From: an uncultured Arsenicibacter sp.
GTDB lineage: Bacteria > Bacteroidota > Bacteroidia > Cytophagales > Spirosomataceae
Direction: 5' to 3'
DNA length: 54,092 nucleotides
Assembly: GCF_945952095.1 (NCBI RefSeq)
Contig: NZ_CAMFHL010000014.1
Coordinates: 1 to 54,092 of the forward strand
Part shown: piece after piece, positions 25,074-34,312 of the stretch
Position numbering within the stretch: position 1 is the stretch's first letter
How the letters are laid out: every line of letters starts with the position of its first letter
Made by a program: the position numbers and the translations under genes
The notes under the pieces: model-generated
Databases searched by the model: none
What the model was told of the DNA's origin: nothing
Seen by the model: only the letters and a program-made list of their open reading frames with translations

Positions 25074-25442
25074 TTACGCCCTTTTACTTACGATTTGTTG
25101 CGAGGGCGCAATTGCCTGCCGGATATAGTAACCTGCCAGTCCGGCTAAACCGGCTGTCAGACCCGCCACAAACGGCACCAAAAGCAATATTCCTGCGGGT
25201 GAGGCACTTTTAAAGATCAGCTGGCTCATACGGCTTGTCATGATCCCTTCCGTCTGAAAGTGGATCAGCAACGCATACCCTGCCCATACCAGCGCCGCCC
25301 CGATGAACGCCTGCCCGAAAGACTGCCCGGCCTTCTGCCCTAACCAGCTGCAGGTAGCTGCGGCCACCAGCGCCTGACTCCACCAGGGCAACAGGAGCTG
25401 GGCCAGAAAACTTAATACGGCGATAATCAGAATCAGTCGCAT
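25074..25442 (-). CDS. Small integral membrane protein, unknown
   Basis: 122 residues, ATG at 25442. Three or four hydrophobic segments (LILIIAVLSFLAQLLLPWW, FGQAFIGAALVWAGYALLI, GILLLVPFVAGLTAGLAGLAGYY) and a short basic tail. I do not recognise a family. It starts 7 bases after the stop of the penicillin acylase gene and is probably co-transcribed with it. Confidence 0.75.
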   Translation of the reverse strand: MRLILIIAVLSFLAQLLLPWWSQALVAAATCSWLGQKAGQSFGQAFIGAALVWAGYALLIHFQTEGIMTSRMSQLIFKSASPAGILLLVPFVAGLTAGLAGLAGYYIRQAIAPSQQIVSKRA

Positions 25443-25449
25443 AATGAAT

Positions 25450-27906
25450 TTATCGTTGTTGTAAGACTAACTTATAGGCTAACCGGGGATGCTTATCGGT
25501 GGCCTGCTGTAAATAAAGCAGTTCGTTCAGCTTGCCGTCGGCCCATGTCTGAATCATATTCTGGTATAACGGACTGCCGGGGTTACCGGACTGCCCGCCG
25601 GGGTAAACCCCGTACGCTTTCGGCGACGGACCCAATGCCACAACCATCCGCCATGAAGGCCCGTGCTTTTCGGATGTAGCGTTAACCACCGTAGCACCTC
25701 CCCCATTCTGAATACCAATGGCACTGAACGCATCCATGCCTGGAATCAGGTGACGGATTGAGGTGTTTTTATGCTTGCTCCACGCCCAGGCCGAACCCAA
25801 TTCACCGTGTTTTTTCTGCAAGGAGTCACAAGCCGCCTGAAACGCCTGTGTAACAACGTCGGTAATGGTTTCGCGCTGCGGTGTTTTCACATTATCAAAC
25901 CAGCGTGCCTGCGGCTCCCGCTGCATAAGGGTAAGCGTCCGGTCGAAGCTTGGGTAGCGCATAGGCAGTGTATCGCCGGCGTCAAATTCATCTTTCCAGA
26001 CGCTTTCCATCAGTTGCTCATACCATACGGTAAAGATACTGGCTCCGACTGCACCGGCATCGTTGTAGCGGTTCCACGCCTTGACGATCTCCAGTGCCTT
26101 CGTCTGCGGGCCACTCAGCCGCTTTGCCTCAACCAGCGGCATCCACACCGGCAGGGCGTCAACCGCCCGCAGGTTCAGGTTATCGTTCTGAAGGCCACGC
26201 AGGCTGTCGGCCGTAGCGCCCTGCATTGCCGTCAGCCGCTGGTTGATTCGCCGGCCACGCTCTGCCGGTGCAAACTGCCAGTTCAGGTAATACGGATACG
26301 ACGGATCGGTTGAAAACTGATTGGCTGAGCTGACAAAGCCGCGCGGCGGATTTTTAACCCGCGGATTCTGTTCAGCCGGAATCCAGCCCTGCCAGTCATA
26401 GGCCGAACTTGTGCCGTCCAGAATAAACTTACCCTGATCCTTCCACTTGAGCGGAAAGCGGCCATTCGGGGAAATAGCAATGTTTTTACTGTTATCCGCA
26501 AAAACAAAGTTCTGGGCCGGCGCTGCATAATGGGCCAGTGCCTTTACATAATCGTCGTAGTTTACCGCGCGGTTAAGCTGGTAGAAACACAACAGGTCAT
26601 TAGCCGCTTCGTGCGCAATCCAGCGGGCGGCGTGCCCTACCGGAATATTCGGCCGGAATGGCTTCTGCGCACCCATATAGACCACAGGACCATGATGTGT
26701 GTAGTACACGGTATCAACCACATCGGGCTTTCCTTTTACCCTGATGCGTTCAATACGCCGGGTTGTTTGTTTCCACTGATTATCGTGGAGGTAGGCTGAA
26801 TGCTGATTATCCCTGAACTGAATGGTGTAGAAATCCAGTACATCGGCGCCCACATTGGTTACCCCCCAGGCAACCTGTTTATTGAAGCCGATGATTACAC
26901 CCGGCGCTCCCGGCAACGACGCGCCGTAGACATTCAGCGTTGGTGTAACGAGCTGAATCTGATACCAGATCGACGGTAAACTCAGCGTCAGGTGGGGGTC
27001 ATTGGCGAGAATCGGATAACCGGTTGCCGACTTTTCAGCACCCACCGCCCAGTTGTTGCTGCCAATCGATGGATCATGGCGCAGCAACCCGGCACTGAAT
27101 GTAGCGGCCGACATGCCGAGTAAACGCTGCTGCATCACAGAATCTTTTGGGGTGGCAGGTACCGGCAGCGGTTTGAAATCCCACTTCGTTCCCAGCGGAA
27201 TAATCGGATCTTCGCGGGTCGGATAATCAGGAAACAGGTCGGCCACGACGCCGGCACCGTATTTTTTCAGCAGGTTAGTCATCCGCAGATCATCAGCACC
27301 CATTGCCAATGTGCTTGTCATCTGCTTCAGCAGGTAGGCACACTTGATCGGTGTCCATGGCTCCGGAGCATAGCCCAGCAGTTTGTATTCTACCGGATAG
27401 GTTGCCGGGTTCAGCTGCTCAATCCAGGCATTGATTCCTGCGGTATAGGCCTCCACAATTTCTTTGGTTTTGGGATCAGCCAGCATGGTCTTTACCGCTT
27501 TTTCGGCACCAAAGCCCATGCCCATCCGCCGGTTGAACCGGTCGAGCTCCAGCGCCCGTTCGCCGACAATTTCCGACACACGGCCGGCGGCAGCATGTGT
27601 CTGAAACTCCATCTGCCACAGGCGGTCCCGCGCCGTTACAAACCCCTGCGCGAAATAAGCATCGTAATCATTTTGGGCAAATACGTGCGGCACACCCACA
27701 TCGTCATACAACACAGTGACCGGCTGCCGCGTACCGCTGATCGTAAACTCCTTATCCGTAGTAGCAGTAGATTCAGCATTTTGCCAGAAGCCGGTGAACG
27801 GACTCAGTAAAGGGCCAAAAGCGGGAGTTGCCCCCCAGGGGCGGTTAAGGGCCACAATGATAACCAGTGCTGCTACACTGCTACCAATGGCTTTCAGGTT
27901 GTTCAT
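25450..27906 (-). CDS. Penicillin acylase family protein (Ntn hydrolase)
   Basis: 818 residues from the ATG at 27906 (a longer frame would begin with TTG). An N-terminal membrane anchor or signal (IGSSVAALVIIVAL) precedes the alpha chain, which has the family motif YDDVGVPHVFAQNDYDAYFAQGF. The self-cleavage site and new N-terminal nucleophile is Ser283 in SIGSNNWAVG, followed by ILANDPHL. The C-terminal beta chain has GGGATVVNAT and PGGQSGNPGSP. The family hydrolyses amide bonds of acylated substrates (penicillins, acyl-homoserine lactones, others) in the periplasm; the substrate here is unknown. Confidence 0.93.
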   Translation of the reverse strand: MNNLKAIGSSVAALVIIVALNRPWGATPAFGPLLSPFTGFWQNAESTATTDKEFTISGTRQPVTVLYDDVGVPHVFAQNDYDAYFAQGFVTARDRLWQMEFQTHAAAGRVSEIVGERALELDRFNRRMGMGFGAEKAVKTMLADPKTKEIVEAYTAGINAWIEQLNPATYPVEYKLLGYAPEPWTPIKCAYLLKQMTSTLAMGADDLRMTNLLKKYGAGVVADLFPDYPTREDPIIPLGTKWDFKPLPVPATPKDSVMQQRLLGMSAATFSAGLLRHDPSIGSNNWAVGAEKSATGYPILANDPHLTLSLPSIWYQIQLVTPTLNVYGASLPGAPGVIIGFNKQVAWGVTNVGADVLDFYTIQFRDNQHSAYLHDNQWKQTTRRIERIRVKGKPDVVDTVYYTHHGPVVYMGAQKPFRPNIPVGHAARWIAHEAANDLLCFYQLNRAVNYDDYVKALAHYAAPAQNFVFADNSKNIAISPNGRFPLKWKDQGKFILDGTSSAYDWQGWIPAEQNPRVKNPPRGFVSSANQFSTDPSYPYYLNWQFAPAERGRRINQRLTAMQGATADSLRGLQNDNLNLRAVDALPVWMPLVEAKRLSGPQTKALEIVKAWNRYNDAGAVGASIFTVWYEQLMESVWKDEFDAGDTLPMRYPSFDRTLTLMQREPQARWFDNVKTPQRETITDVVTQAFQAACDSLQKKHGELGSAWAWSKHKNTSIRHLIPGMDAFSAIGIQNGGGATVVNATSEKHGPSWRMVVALGPSPKAYGVYPGGQSGNPGSPLYQNMIQTWADGKLNELLYLQQATDKHPRLAYKLVLQQR

Positions 27907-28092
27907 AAAGCTAAGGGAATCGGGTCGCAAGTAAAATATTCTTTATTTAATAAAAAATAGTCTTTATCAACCTGTTTACTTCTTTCCTTCAATTAATTTG
28001 CCCCGGCAATTCACAGAAACTTCATACGTGTTTGCAACAGGGCTTCTCCGATTTGTGTTATAGCAGGAGTTATACACCCATAAAGCCTGTCT

Positions 28093-28989
28093 ATGCATCG
28101 GATTCTTTTAGTTGCCCTGTTTATACCGGTACTACACGTTATGGGACAACCTGCCGCAAATACGCCTGGTATACAGGGCCACCGGGGCTGCCGGGGCCTT
28201 ATGCCCGAAAATACCCTTCCTGCGTTCCGGAAAGCATTAGATTTAGGGGTTACAACGCTTGAGTTAGATGTCGTCATCAGCAAGGACAGCCAGGTGGTTG
28301 TGTCGCATGAACCCTACGTCAATGCCGACTTTTCAACAGCACCTGATGGCACCCCCGTTTCGCGCAAAGACCAGAAGACTCTGAATATCTATCAGATGGC
28401 GTACAGCGATGTTAAACGGTACGATGTTGGTCTGCGGGGTAATGTCAATTATCCGGAGCAACAGAAAGTGGCGGCGTACAAACCGTTGCTCAGTGAGGTT
28501 TTCGAAACAATGGAAGCGTACCGAAAGGCTAATAACCTGCCTGAGTTTAGCTATAATATTGAGATTAAAAGCGAGCCGGACCAATACAATGTGTCTCAGC
28601 CTGCACCCGCTCCTTTTTCAGATTTAGTGCTGGCGGTTATTAAAGAACACATTTCTATCGACCGGATTACCATACAAAGTTTCGATTTTGCGGTATTAAA
28701 GCACTGGAAGCAGCAGATTGATGCCGGTAATTATCCGAAAACCAAACTTGCCGCGCTGGTAGCCGATTTAAAAAGTGTTGACTCCCATTTAAAAGATTTA
28801 GGATTTATACCCGATATTTATAGTCCATATTTCCGACTTTTGGGACAGGAAAAGGTAGATCGTATTCACCGGAAAGGGATGAAAGTAATTCCCTGGACGG
28901 TAAACAATACCGAAGAGATGCAGAAACTGAAAGGTTGGGGCGTCGACGGTATCATTACGGATTATCCCGATCGTGCAAAAGGATTGTAG
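28093..28989 (+). CDS. Glycerophosphodiester phosphodiesterase
   Basis: 298 residues. A signal peptide (ILLVALFIPVLHVMGQP) is followed by the GDPD core: GHRGCRGLMPENT (His30, Arg31), ELDVVISKD (Glu57, Asp59, metal ligands), and VVSHEP (His72). The C-terminus has PWTVNNTEEMQKLKGWGVDG and IITDYPD. It hydrolyses glycerophosphodiesters from phospholipids to glycerol 3-phosphate and an alcohol, here probably in the periplasm. The GH3 gene begins 3 bases after its stop. Confidence 0.95.
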   Translation: MHRILLVALFIPVLHVMGQPAANTPGIQGHRGCRGLMPENTLPAFRKALDLGVTTLELDVVISKDSQVVVSHEPYVNADFSTAPDGTPVSRKDQKTLNIYQMAYSDVKRYDVGLRGNVNYPEQQKVAAYKPLLSEVFETMEAYRKANNLPEFSYNIEIKSEPDQYNVSQPAPAPFSDLVLAVIKEHISIDRITIQSFDFAVLKHWKQQIDAGNYPKTKLAALVADLKSVDSHLKDLGFIPDIYSPYFRLLGQEKVDRIHRKGMKVIPWTVNNTEEMQKLKGWGVDGIITDYPDRAKGL

Positions 28990-28992
28990 CTT

Positions 28993-30525
28993 ATGACACT
29001 GCTGAACACTACACTTAAATGGCTTCTTGAACGTCGGTTGCCCCGCATCGAGGCGATGATGAAGCACCCCGGTGAGGTGCAGCAGCAGGTGTTTAACCAG
29101 CTCATCCGCCGTGGCCGGCGCACCCATTGGGGCAAGCTCCATCACTACGGCAGCATCCGGTCCGTTAAGGATTTTCAGACGCAGGTGCCCGTTTCTTCCT
29201 ACGAGGATCTGTATCCGTATATCGAACGGACCATGAAAGGCGAGAACAATCTGCTCTGGCCTTCACCAATTCACTGGTTCTCCAAATCGTCGGGGACGAC
29301 CAATGCCCGCAGTAAGTTTATTCCGGTTTCGCAGGAGTCGCTGGACGATTGCCATTTTAAAGGCGGCAAGGATATGATGGCGCTTTACGTGGCCAACCGC
29401 CCCGACAGTAAAACCTTTGAAGGCAAAGGACTGTCCATCGGTGGCAGCCTCCACGAAAACCCGTTCAGCAAAAGCGGTGCGGCGGGCGACGTGTCGGCAG
29501 TTGTCATGAAAAACCTGCCGTCCTGGGCACAATACATCCGTACACCGACCATCGACGTTGCCCTCATGGGCGAATGGGAGTCGAAAATCGAACGGATGGC
29601 CGAGGTGACAGCCCGTGAGAATGTGACGAGTATTCTGGGGGTACCAACGTGGACCCTCGTACTGCTCGACAAAATTCTGGCCAATACCGGCAAATCCAAT
29701 ATTCTGGAAGTATGGCCGAATTTTGAGGTGTTTATTCACGGCGCCGTCAACTTCCAGCCTTACCGCGAGCTGTTTACGCAGCATATCTTTCCGTCAGGCG
29801 ATATCAAATACCTGGAAGTATACAATGCATCGGAAGGTTTTTTCGCGATTCAGGATGATGTACGCCGGATCGGTGAGATGCTGGTAATGCTCGACTATGG
29901 CATTTTCTATGAATTTGTCCCGATGGAAGAAGCCGACAGTCCGTTCCCCAAAGCGCTGACCATCGAAGAGGTTGAACTCCATAAAAACTACGCGCTGGTC
30001 ATTTCCACCAACGGGGGCTTATGGCGTTATCGGGTGGGTGACACTGTCCGGTTTACGTCTCTGTATCCGCACCGGCTCAAAGTCAGCGGACGGACCAAGC
30101 ATTTTATCAATGCCTTCGGCGAGGAAGTGATTGTCGAAAATGCCGAAGCGGCCATTACCAAAGCCAGCGAACTGACCGGAGCGGTTATTGCCGACTATAC
30201 GGCAGGCCCCGTTTACATAGGCGGCAACCGGAATGGCCGCCATGAATGGATCATTGAGTTTTCGCAGCCACCGGCCGACCAGGCCCATTTCAACCGGATT
30301 CTCGACGAAACCTTACGCCTCGTCAACTCCGATTACGATGCCAAACGGTATAACGACATGGTCTTACAGGCGCCGATCATTCATGCCGTGCCGCGCGGGA
30401 CGTTCTACAACTGGATGGGGCAACGCGGTAAGCTGGGCGGACAGCACAAGGTTCCCCGGCTGGCCAACTCACGCGAGTACCTGGACGATATTCTGCATTG
30501 TCTGGATCAGGACTACGTTGACTAA
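28993..30525 (+). CDS. GH3 family acyl-adenylate-forming protein
   Basis: 510 residues, the normal length for bacterial GH3-auxin-responsive-promoter family proteins. An ATP-binding motif SKSSGTTNARSKFIPVS is near residue 95, YNASEGFFAIQ near 277, and YRVGDTVRFTS in the hinge region near 345. In plants GH3 enzymes adenylate a carboxylate and join it to an amino acid. The substrate of the bacterial members is not known to me. It is coupled to the glycerophosphodiesterase gene. Its stop codon touches that of the convergent flavin reductase. Confidence 0.93.
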   Translation: MTLLNTTLKWLLERRLPRIEAMMKHPGEVQQQVFNQLIRRGRRTHWGKLHHYGSIRSVKDFQTQVPVSSYEDLYPYIERTMKGENNLLWPSPIHWFSKSSGTTNARSKFIPVSQESLDDCHFKGGKDMMALYVANRPDSKTFEGKGLSIGGSLHENPFSKSGAAGDVSAVVMKNLPSWAQYIRTPTIDVALMGEWESKIERMAEVTARENVTSILGVPTWTLVLLDKILANTGKSNILEVWPNFEVFIHGAVNFQPYRELFTQHIFPSGDIKYLEVYNASEGFFAIQDDVRRIGEMLVMLDYGIFYEFVPMEEADSPFPKALTIEEVELHKNYALVISTNGGLWRYRVGDTVRFTSLYPHRLKVSGRTKHFINAFGEEVIVENAEAAITKASELTGAVIADYTAGPVYIGGNRNGRHEWIIEFSQPPADQAHFNRILDETLRLVNSDYDAKRYNDMVLQAPIIHAVPRGTFYNWMGQRGKLGGQHKVPRLANSREYLDDILHCLDQDYVD

Positions 30526-31014
30526 CTACCCGCGAACCAGCCCTTTTTCCCGCAGAAAATTATTGGTCATCACCGGTTTCTCGGGATGTAGTACCACCTG
30601 TCCAACCACTTCACACACGAAAAGAACATGATCGCCGGAGTCGATCCGGTCAATCACCCGGCATTGAGCATAGCCAACAGCTCCGGTCAGAAACGGACAT
30701 CCGCGGTTATCCAGTGCATGCGGTAACCGGCTGAGCTTATCCTGCTCACGTCCGCTTTTCCGGCCCAGCCGGCCGATGAGATTCGTCTGGTCTTCAGCCA
30801 GCAGATTTACGTTGAAAATACCGCTTTCCTCTACCAGCGTGATGGTATAATCAATTTTGTACAGGGCAACAGTCAGGTGCGTGCCGCCCATAGCCGTCTG
30901 CATGACCCATGTGGCAATGTTTGCATTATACCGTGCCCCTGGTGTGCCGGCGCCGGCTACGGTTGTAATGGAATGGACATCGTAATTTTTATATTTCAGT
31001 AGTTTTTTCGCCAT
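30526..31014 (-). CDS. Flavin reductase family protein
   Basis: 162 residues. FMN-binding split-barrel, flavin_reductase-like domain: YNANIATWVMQTAMGGTHLTVALYK, FNVNLLAEDQTNLI, FVCEVVGQVV, and a short C-terminal tail. Such proteins bind FMN or reduce free flavin with NAD(P)H for a partner oxygenase. No oxygenase gene is adjacent. It is transcribed away from ispH. Confidence 0.88.
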   Translation of the reverse strand: MAKKLLKYKNYDVHSITTVAGAGTPGARYNANIATWVMQTAMGGTHLTVALYKIDYTITLVEESGIFNVNLLAEDQTNLIGRLGRKSGREQDKLSRLPHALDNRGCPFLTGAVGYAQCRVIDRIDSGDHVLFVCEVVGQVVLHPEKPVMTNNFLREKGLVRG

Positions 31015-31025
31015 CGGGACCTGTG

Positions 31026-31055
31026 TTGGAGTTCAAACGGGTTATCGTAGTTTTG
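31026..31055 (+). promoter_or_regulatory. Promoter of ispH
   Basis: TTG (31026-31028), 19 bases, then TAGTTTTG (31048-31055). The start would be near 31059, giving a leader of about 84 bases before the ispH ATG. No obvious fold was seen in that leader. Confidence 0.65.
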
Positions 31056-31142
31056 CAGTGAACAAAGCGTTTCATCTCTCTGTTTAGAACAAAGCAGGTT
31101 ATTTGTCAGGCCTGTACGTTAAGTGACCCATTCAGCACAGTC

Positions 31143-32372
31143 ATGAAGTCTTTCAACATCCCTCAGCATTACCGCAGTGCCGTTATTACTCCCATTAAGG
31201 AATTCCGCCGGAAACGTGATAAGCTAAAACGCGATTTCACCCCGACCGAACTGGATTTCGGGCCGGTACGGGTACTGATTGCCCGCCACTTTGGCTTTTG
31301 CTACGGTGTTGAAAATGCGGTTGAGATTGCCTACAAAGCCATCGCCGAAAACGAAGGCCGCCGGCTTTTTCTGCTGAGTGAAATGATTCACAACCCCGAT
31401 GTAAATGCCGATCTGATCAGCCGGGGAGTGCGTTTTCTGATGGATACGCATGGCAAACAGCTGATCCCGTGGGAAGAACTGACGGCCGATGATGTGGTCA
31501 TTATCCCGGCGTTCGGCACTACACTGGAAACCTACGCCCGCCTGCAAGCTATTGGTCTGGACATCGAAAAATACGATACCACCTGCCCGTTTGTGGAAAA
31601 AGTATGGAACAAGGCCAGCCAGATCGGCAATAAGCAGTACACTGTTATCGTGCATGGTAAGCCAAGCCACGAAGAGACGCGGGCCACGTTTTCACACAGC
31701 AAGGAAGCAGCGCCGACCGTGGTGGTGAAGGACATGAAACAGACACAGCATCTGGCAAGGTTCATTACCGGTGCCCTGCCGGCCGAACAGTTTTATACCG
31801 ACTTTGCGGGGCAATACTCAGAAGGGTTCGATCCCTCCGTCGATTTGAAACGTATCGGTGTGGTAAACCAGACGACAATGCTGGCCTCCGATACTCAGGG
31901 CATTGCCGATTACCTGAAAGGCATCATGATTGACACCTACCAGCTTACGCCGGAGACTGTCGATAACCATTTTGCCAATACACGGGATACCTTGTGTTAT
32001 GCCACCAATGACAATCAGGATGCAACCTATACCCTGCTTGACTATCCGGCCGATTTTGCCATTGTAGCGGGCGGCTATAACAGTTCCAATACGTCCCACA
32101 TTGTCGAGCTCTGTGAGGCGAAACTTCCGACTTACTTTATTGAGTCAGATCAGAAAATGCTCTCTGCTGACCTGATCCGCCACTACGACCTGCATACGAA
32201 ACAGGAAGTGGTTACAGAATCCTTTATTCCGCAGCAGGAGCAGGTAACCGTATTGTTAACCTGCGGTGCCTCCTGCCCCGACGCCGTTGTCGAGGGCATT
32301 CTGATGCGCCTGGTCAGTTTCTTCCCGAATGCCCGTTCTATTGAATCGGTGATGAACCAGGTGACGGATTAA
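31143..32372 (+). CDS. ispH: 4-hydroxy-3-methylbut-2-enyl diphosphate reductase
   Basis: 409 residues, longer than the usual 310-320 of proteobacterial IspH and close to the plant/cyanobacterial form. Cluster cysteines are Cys53 (HFGFCYGVENAV), one in TTCPFVEKVW near residue 144, and one in TCGASCPDAVVEG near 375. The catalytic Glu is probably in the VNQTTML to DTLCYATNDNQ region. It makes isopentenyl and dimethylallyl diphosphate, the last step of the MEP pathway. The stop codon overlaps that of the convergent GHL10 gene. Confidence 0.95.
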   Translation: MKSFNIPQHYRSAVITPIKEFRRKRDKLKRDFTPTELDFGPVRVLIARHFGFCYGVENAVEIAYKAIAENEGRRLFLLSEMIHNPDVNADLISRGVRFLMDTHGKQLIPWEELTADDVVIIPAFGTTLETYARLQAIGLDIEKYDTTCPFVEKVWNKASQIGNKQYTVIVHGKPSHEETRATFSHSKEAAPTVVVKDMKQTQHLARFITGALPAEQFYTDFAGQYSEGFDPSVDLKRIGVVNQTTMLASDTQGIADYLKGIMIDTYQLTPETVDNHFANTRDTLCYATNDNQDATYTLLDYPADFAIVAGGYNSSNTSHIVELCEAKLPTYFIESDQKMLSADLIRHYDLHTKQEVVTESFIPQQEQVTVLLTCGASCPDAVVEGILMRLVSFFPNARSIESVMNQVTD

Positions 32373-34069
32373 TTGAGCCAGACCTGCACCTCCCGGCTTT
32401 CGTTGTGCAGCCGGTCAAAGGAGGTTACGATATACGTGTATTTCTTTTTCGGATCGGCCGTACGGTCGATGAAACGGGTATTGTCCTCGCCCGGGCAAAT
32501 GCTCAGGATCCGTTGCGGATTATCGGTACGATACTGGCGGTAGCGGCCTTCAAAACGATAAACGACATAATAACTGGCCAGATCACCGTCTCTGGCTTCA
32601 TCCGGTGACTGCCAGTAAATTTCTACCCCGCTCTCCGTACGGGCCGCTTTCAGGTCGCGTACCGGCAAGGGCGGAATACTGTCGATCCAGGTCATTGGCG
32701 GCACCAGCGCCGGATATTTATAGAGGTTTGTCTGAAGCGAATCCCGCACGCCCAGCCGGTTGGTAGTCAGCGACTTTGAGCTGAAATAAATACTACCGTG
32801 AACCGGTCCGCGTGCCGCCGTCAGTGCATTATTGCGCAGGTATCTGATCTGCGACGGCATCTGTGTCGGGTCCATCCAGGTCTGGTCGCGTTCGCGGGTA
32901 TTACCCAGGCGGTAAGCCCCGTGGCCAATATACAGGTGGCGGCCGATGCTATTTTTTGCCCACCAGTCGACCAGTACTTTATACGGCGCGCGGCTGAACT
33001 CGGTCGTGAAATATACCTGCGGCACAATGTAATCGACCCAGCCCTGACGGACCCATTTGCGGGTGTCGGCATAGAGTTCATAATACGCCTGCCCGCCGGT
33101 AGTTGCCGATCCGTCGGGATCACTTTTCACATTCTTCCAGATCCCAAACGGACTGATCCCAAACTTACAGTACGGATTTACGGCTTTTACGGAATCGCGC
33201 AGTTCGAGCACCAGTTTATCAACATTGCTCCGGCGCCAGTCTTCCTTGCCCATTCCGTTGTAATATTTCCGGTAAGCGGCATCATCCTTAATCGTCTGTC
33301 CGGCAATGGCATACGGATAAAAATAATCATCAAAATGGATACCATCCACGTCGTAGTTGCGCACAATGTTAGCCACAATACCGGCCACATAGGTCCGCAC
33401 TTCCGGCAGACCTAAGTTGAACAGCTTCCGGTCACCATAGGTGATAAACCATTCCGGTTTGCGGTAGCTGATATGGTCACTGGTAATGCTGGCTGTTTTC
33501 CCGAACGTCCCCCGGTCGAGGTTGAGCCACGCATGAAACTCCATGCCCCGGCTATGTGCCTGATCAATGATGAATTCCATCGGATCGTAAAACGGATCGG
33601 GAGCCTTGCCCTGCTTACCGGTCAGCCACTCCGACCACGGTTCCGCGCCTTCGGCATAGAATGCGTCGGCAGCGGCCCGCACCTGCATGATCACGGCATT
33701 CAGCCCCGCCTGCCGGTGCATGTCCAGAATCGAAATCATTTCCTGCTGCTGCTGCGCTGTCGGCAGCCCTTTCTTACTCGGCCAGTCAATGTTTTGTACG
33801 GTAGCAATCCAGACAGCCCTGAACTCGCGCTTCGGCGAAGGGGGCACCGACATATCCGGTACTTCATAGGTAACCGTATCAACCGGCGGTTTTGGCCGGG
33901 CGGCCACCGATGAAACCGGCTTTGGCGATGTCGTAACCGGCGGCTTTTTAGCTACGGGCTTTGTTGTGGCCGGCGGCGTTCTGACAACCACAGGCGTTCG
34001 GCGCGAATGGCACCCTATCGTGAAAAGAAGCGTTGAGAGACAAACCCAGAAAACAGTTACCCGAAACAT
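32369..34069 (-). CDS. GHL10 (DUF187) glycoside-hydrolase-like lipoprotein
   Basis: 566 residues. A lipoprotein signal (FWVCLSTLLFTIGC, lipidated Cys20) is followed by a Pro/Lys/Val linker (about 25-75). The GHL10 domain covers about 80-420, starting REFRAVWIATVQNIDWPSK and including NAVIMQVRAAADAFY, HAWLNLDRG, GIHFDDYFYPY and DYIVPQVYF. A fibronectin-like strand domain fills the last 100 residues (SGVEIYWQSP, YIVTSFDRLHNES). The family is a TIM-barrel with likely action on peptidoglycan or other glycans at the cell surface. Substrate unknown. Confidence 0.92.
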   Translation of the reverse strand: MFRVTVFWVCLSTLLFTIGCHSRRTPVVVRTPPATTKPVAKKPPVTTSPKPVSSVAARPKPPVDTVTYEVPDMSVPPSPKREFRAVWIATVQNIDWPSKKGLPTAQQQQEMISILDMHRQAGLNAVIMQVRAAADAFYAEGAEPWSEWLTGKQGKAPDPFYDPMEFIIDQAHSRGMEFHAWLNLDRGTFGKTASITSDHISYRKPEWFITYGDRKLFNLGLPEVRTYVAGIVANIVRNYDVDGIHFDDYFYPYAIAGQTIKDDAAYRKYYNGMGKEDWRRSNVDKLVLELRDSVKAVNPYCKFGISPFGIWKNVKSDPDGSATTGGQAYYELYADTRKWVRQGWVDYIVPQVYFTTEFSRAPYKVLVDWWAKNSIGRHLYIGHGAYRLGNTRERDQTWMDPTQMPSQIRYLRNNALTAARGPVHGSIYFSSKSLTTNRLGVRDSLQTNLYKYPALVPPMTWIDSIPPLPVRDLKAARTESGVEIYWQSPDEARDGDLASYYVVYRFEGRYRQYRTDNPQRILSICPGEDNTRFIDRTADPKKKYTYIVTSFDRLHNESREVQVWLN

Positions 34070-34089
34070 GGAAAAAGCGAATTAGGCTA

Positions 34090-34097
34090 CAAAAGTA
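34090..34097 (-). promoter_or_regulatory. -7 element before the GHL10 lipoprotein gene
   Basis: TACTTTTG on the minus strand, 20 bases before the ATG at 34069. No TTTG at the matching upstream distance. The box sits in the short gap after the DUF2256 stop codon. Confidence 0.5.
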
Positions 34098-34106
34098 CGG
34101 GATTAA

Positions 34107-34250
34107 TTACTTTTTGCCTTCCCGCCGGCAACGATCGCTGCAATAGATAACCTGATCCCAGTCCCGTTCCCACTTTTTCCGCCAGCTGAACGGGCGTTGA
34201 CAAACAGGGCATACCTTCACCGGCAGGTCGGACTTCTTGCGCATTTTCAT
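34107..34250 (-). CDS. DUF2256 family small zinc-ribbon protein
   Basis: 47 residues (34248-34250 is ATG, 34107-34109 is TAA). It has VCPVCQRPF near residue 14 and IYCSDRC near 35, so four cysteines in two CxxC/CxxxC-type pairs and a basic frame (WRKKWERDWDQV). This is the DUF2256 pattern. Function unknown; a zinc ribbon that binds nucleic acid or protein is inference. It is divergent from the DUF2805 gene at 34313, and these two families often occur close together. Confidence 0.88.
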   Translation of the reverse strand: MKMRKKSDLPVKVCPVCQRPFSWRKKWERDWDQVIYCSDRCRREGKK

Positions 34251-34312
34251 GATCTGATTCCTTAACGTTTTATTTCGCTAAACCTTACCCTGCGGCCAAT
34301 GGTTTAGGGTTC

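Noticed and set aside
25450..27906. Penicillin acylase genes as antibiotic resistance genes
   Set aside because: The family is widespread with varied substrates, and nothing in the neighbourhood points to beta-lactams.
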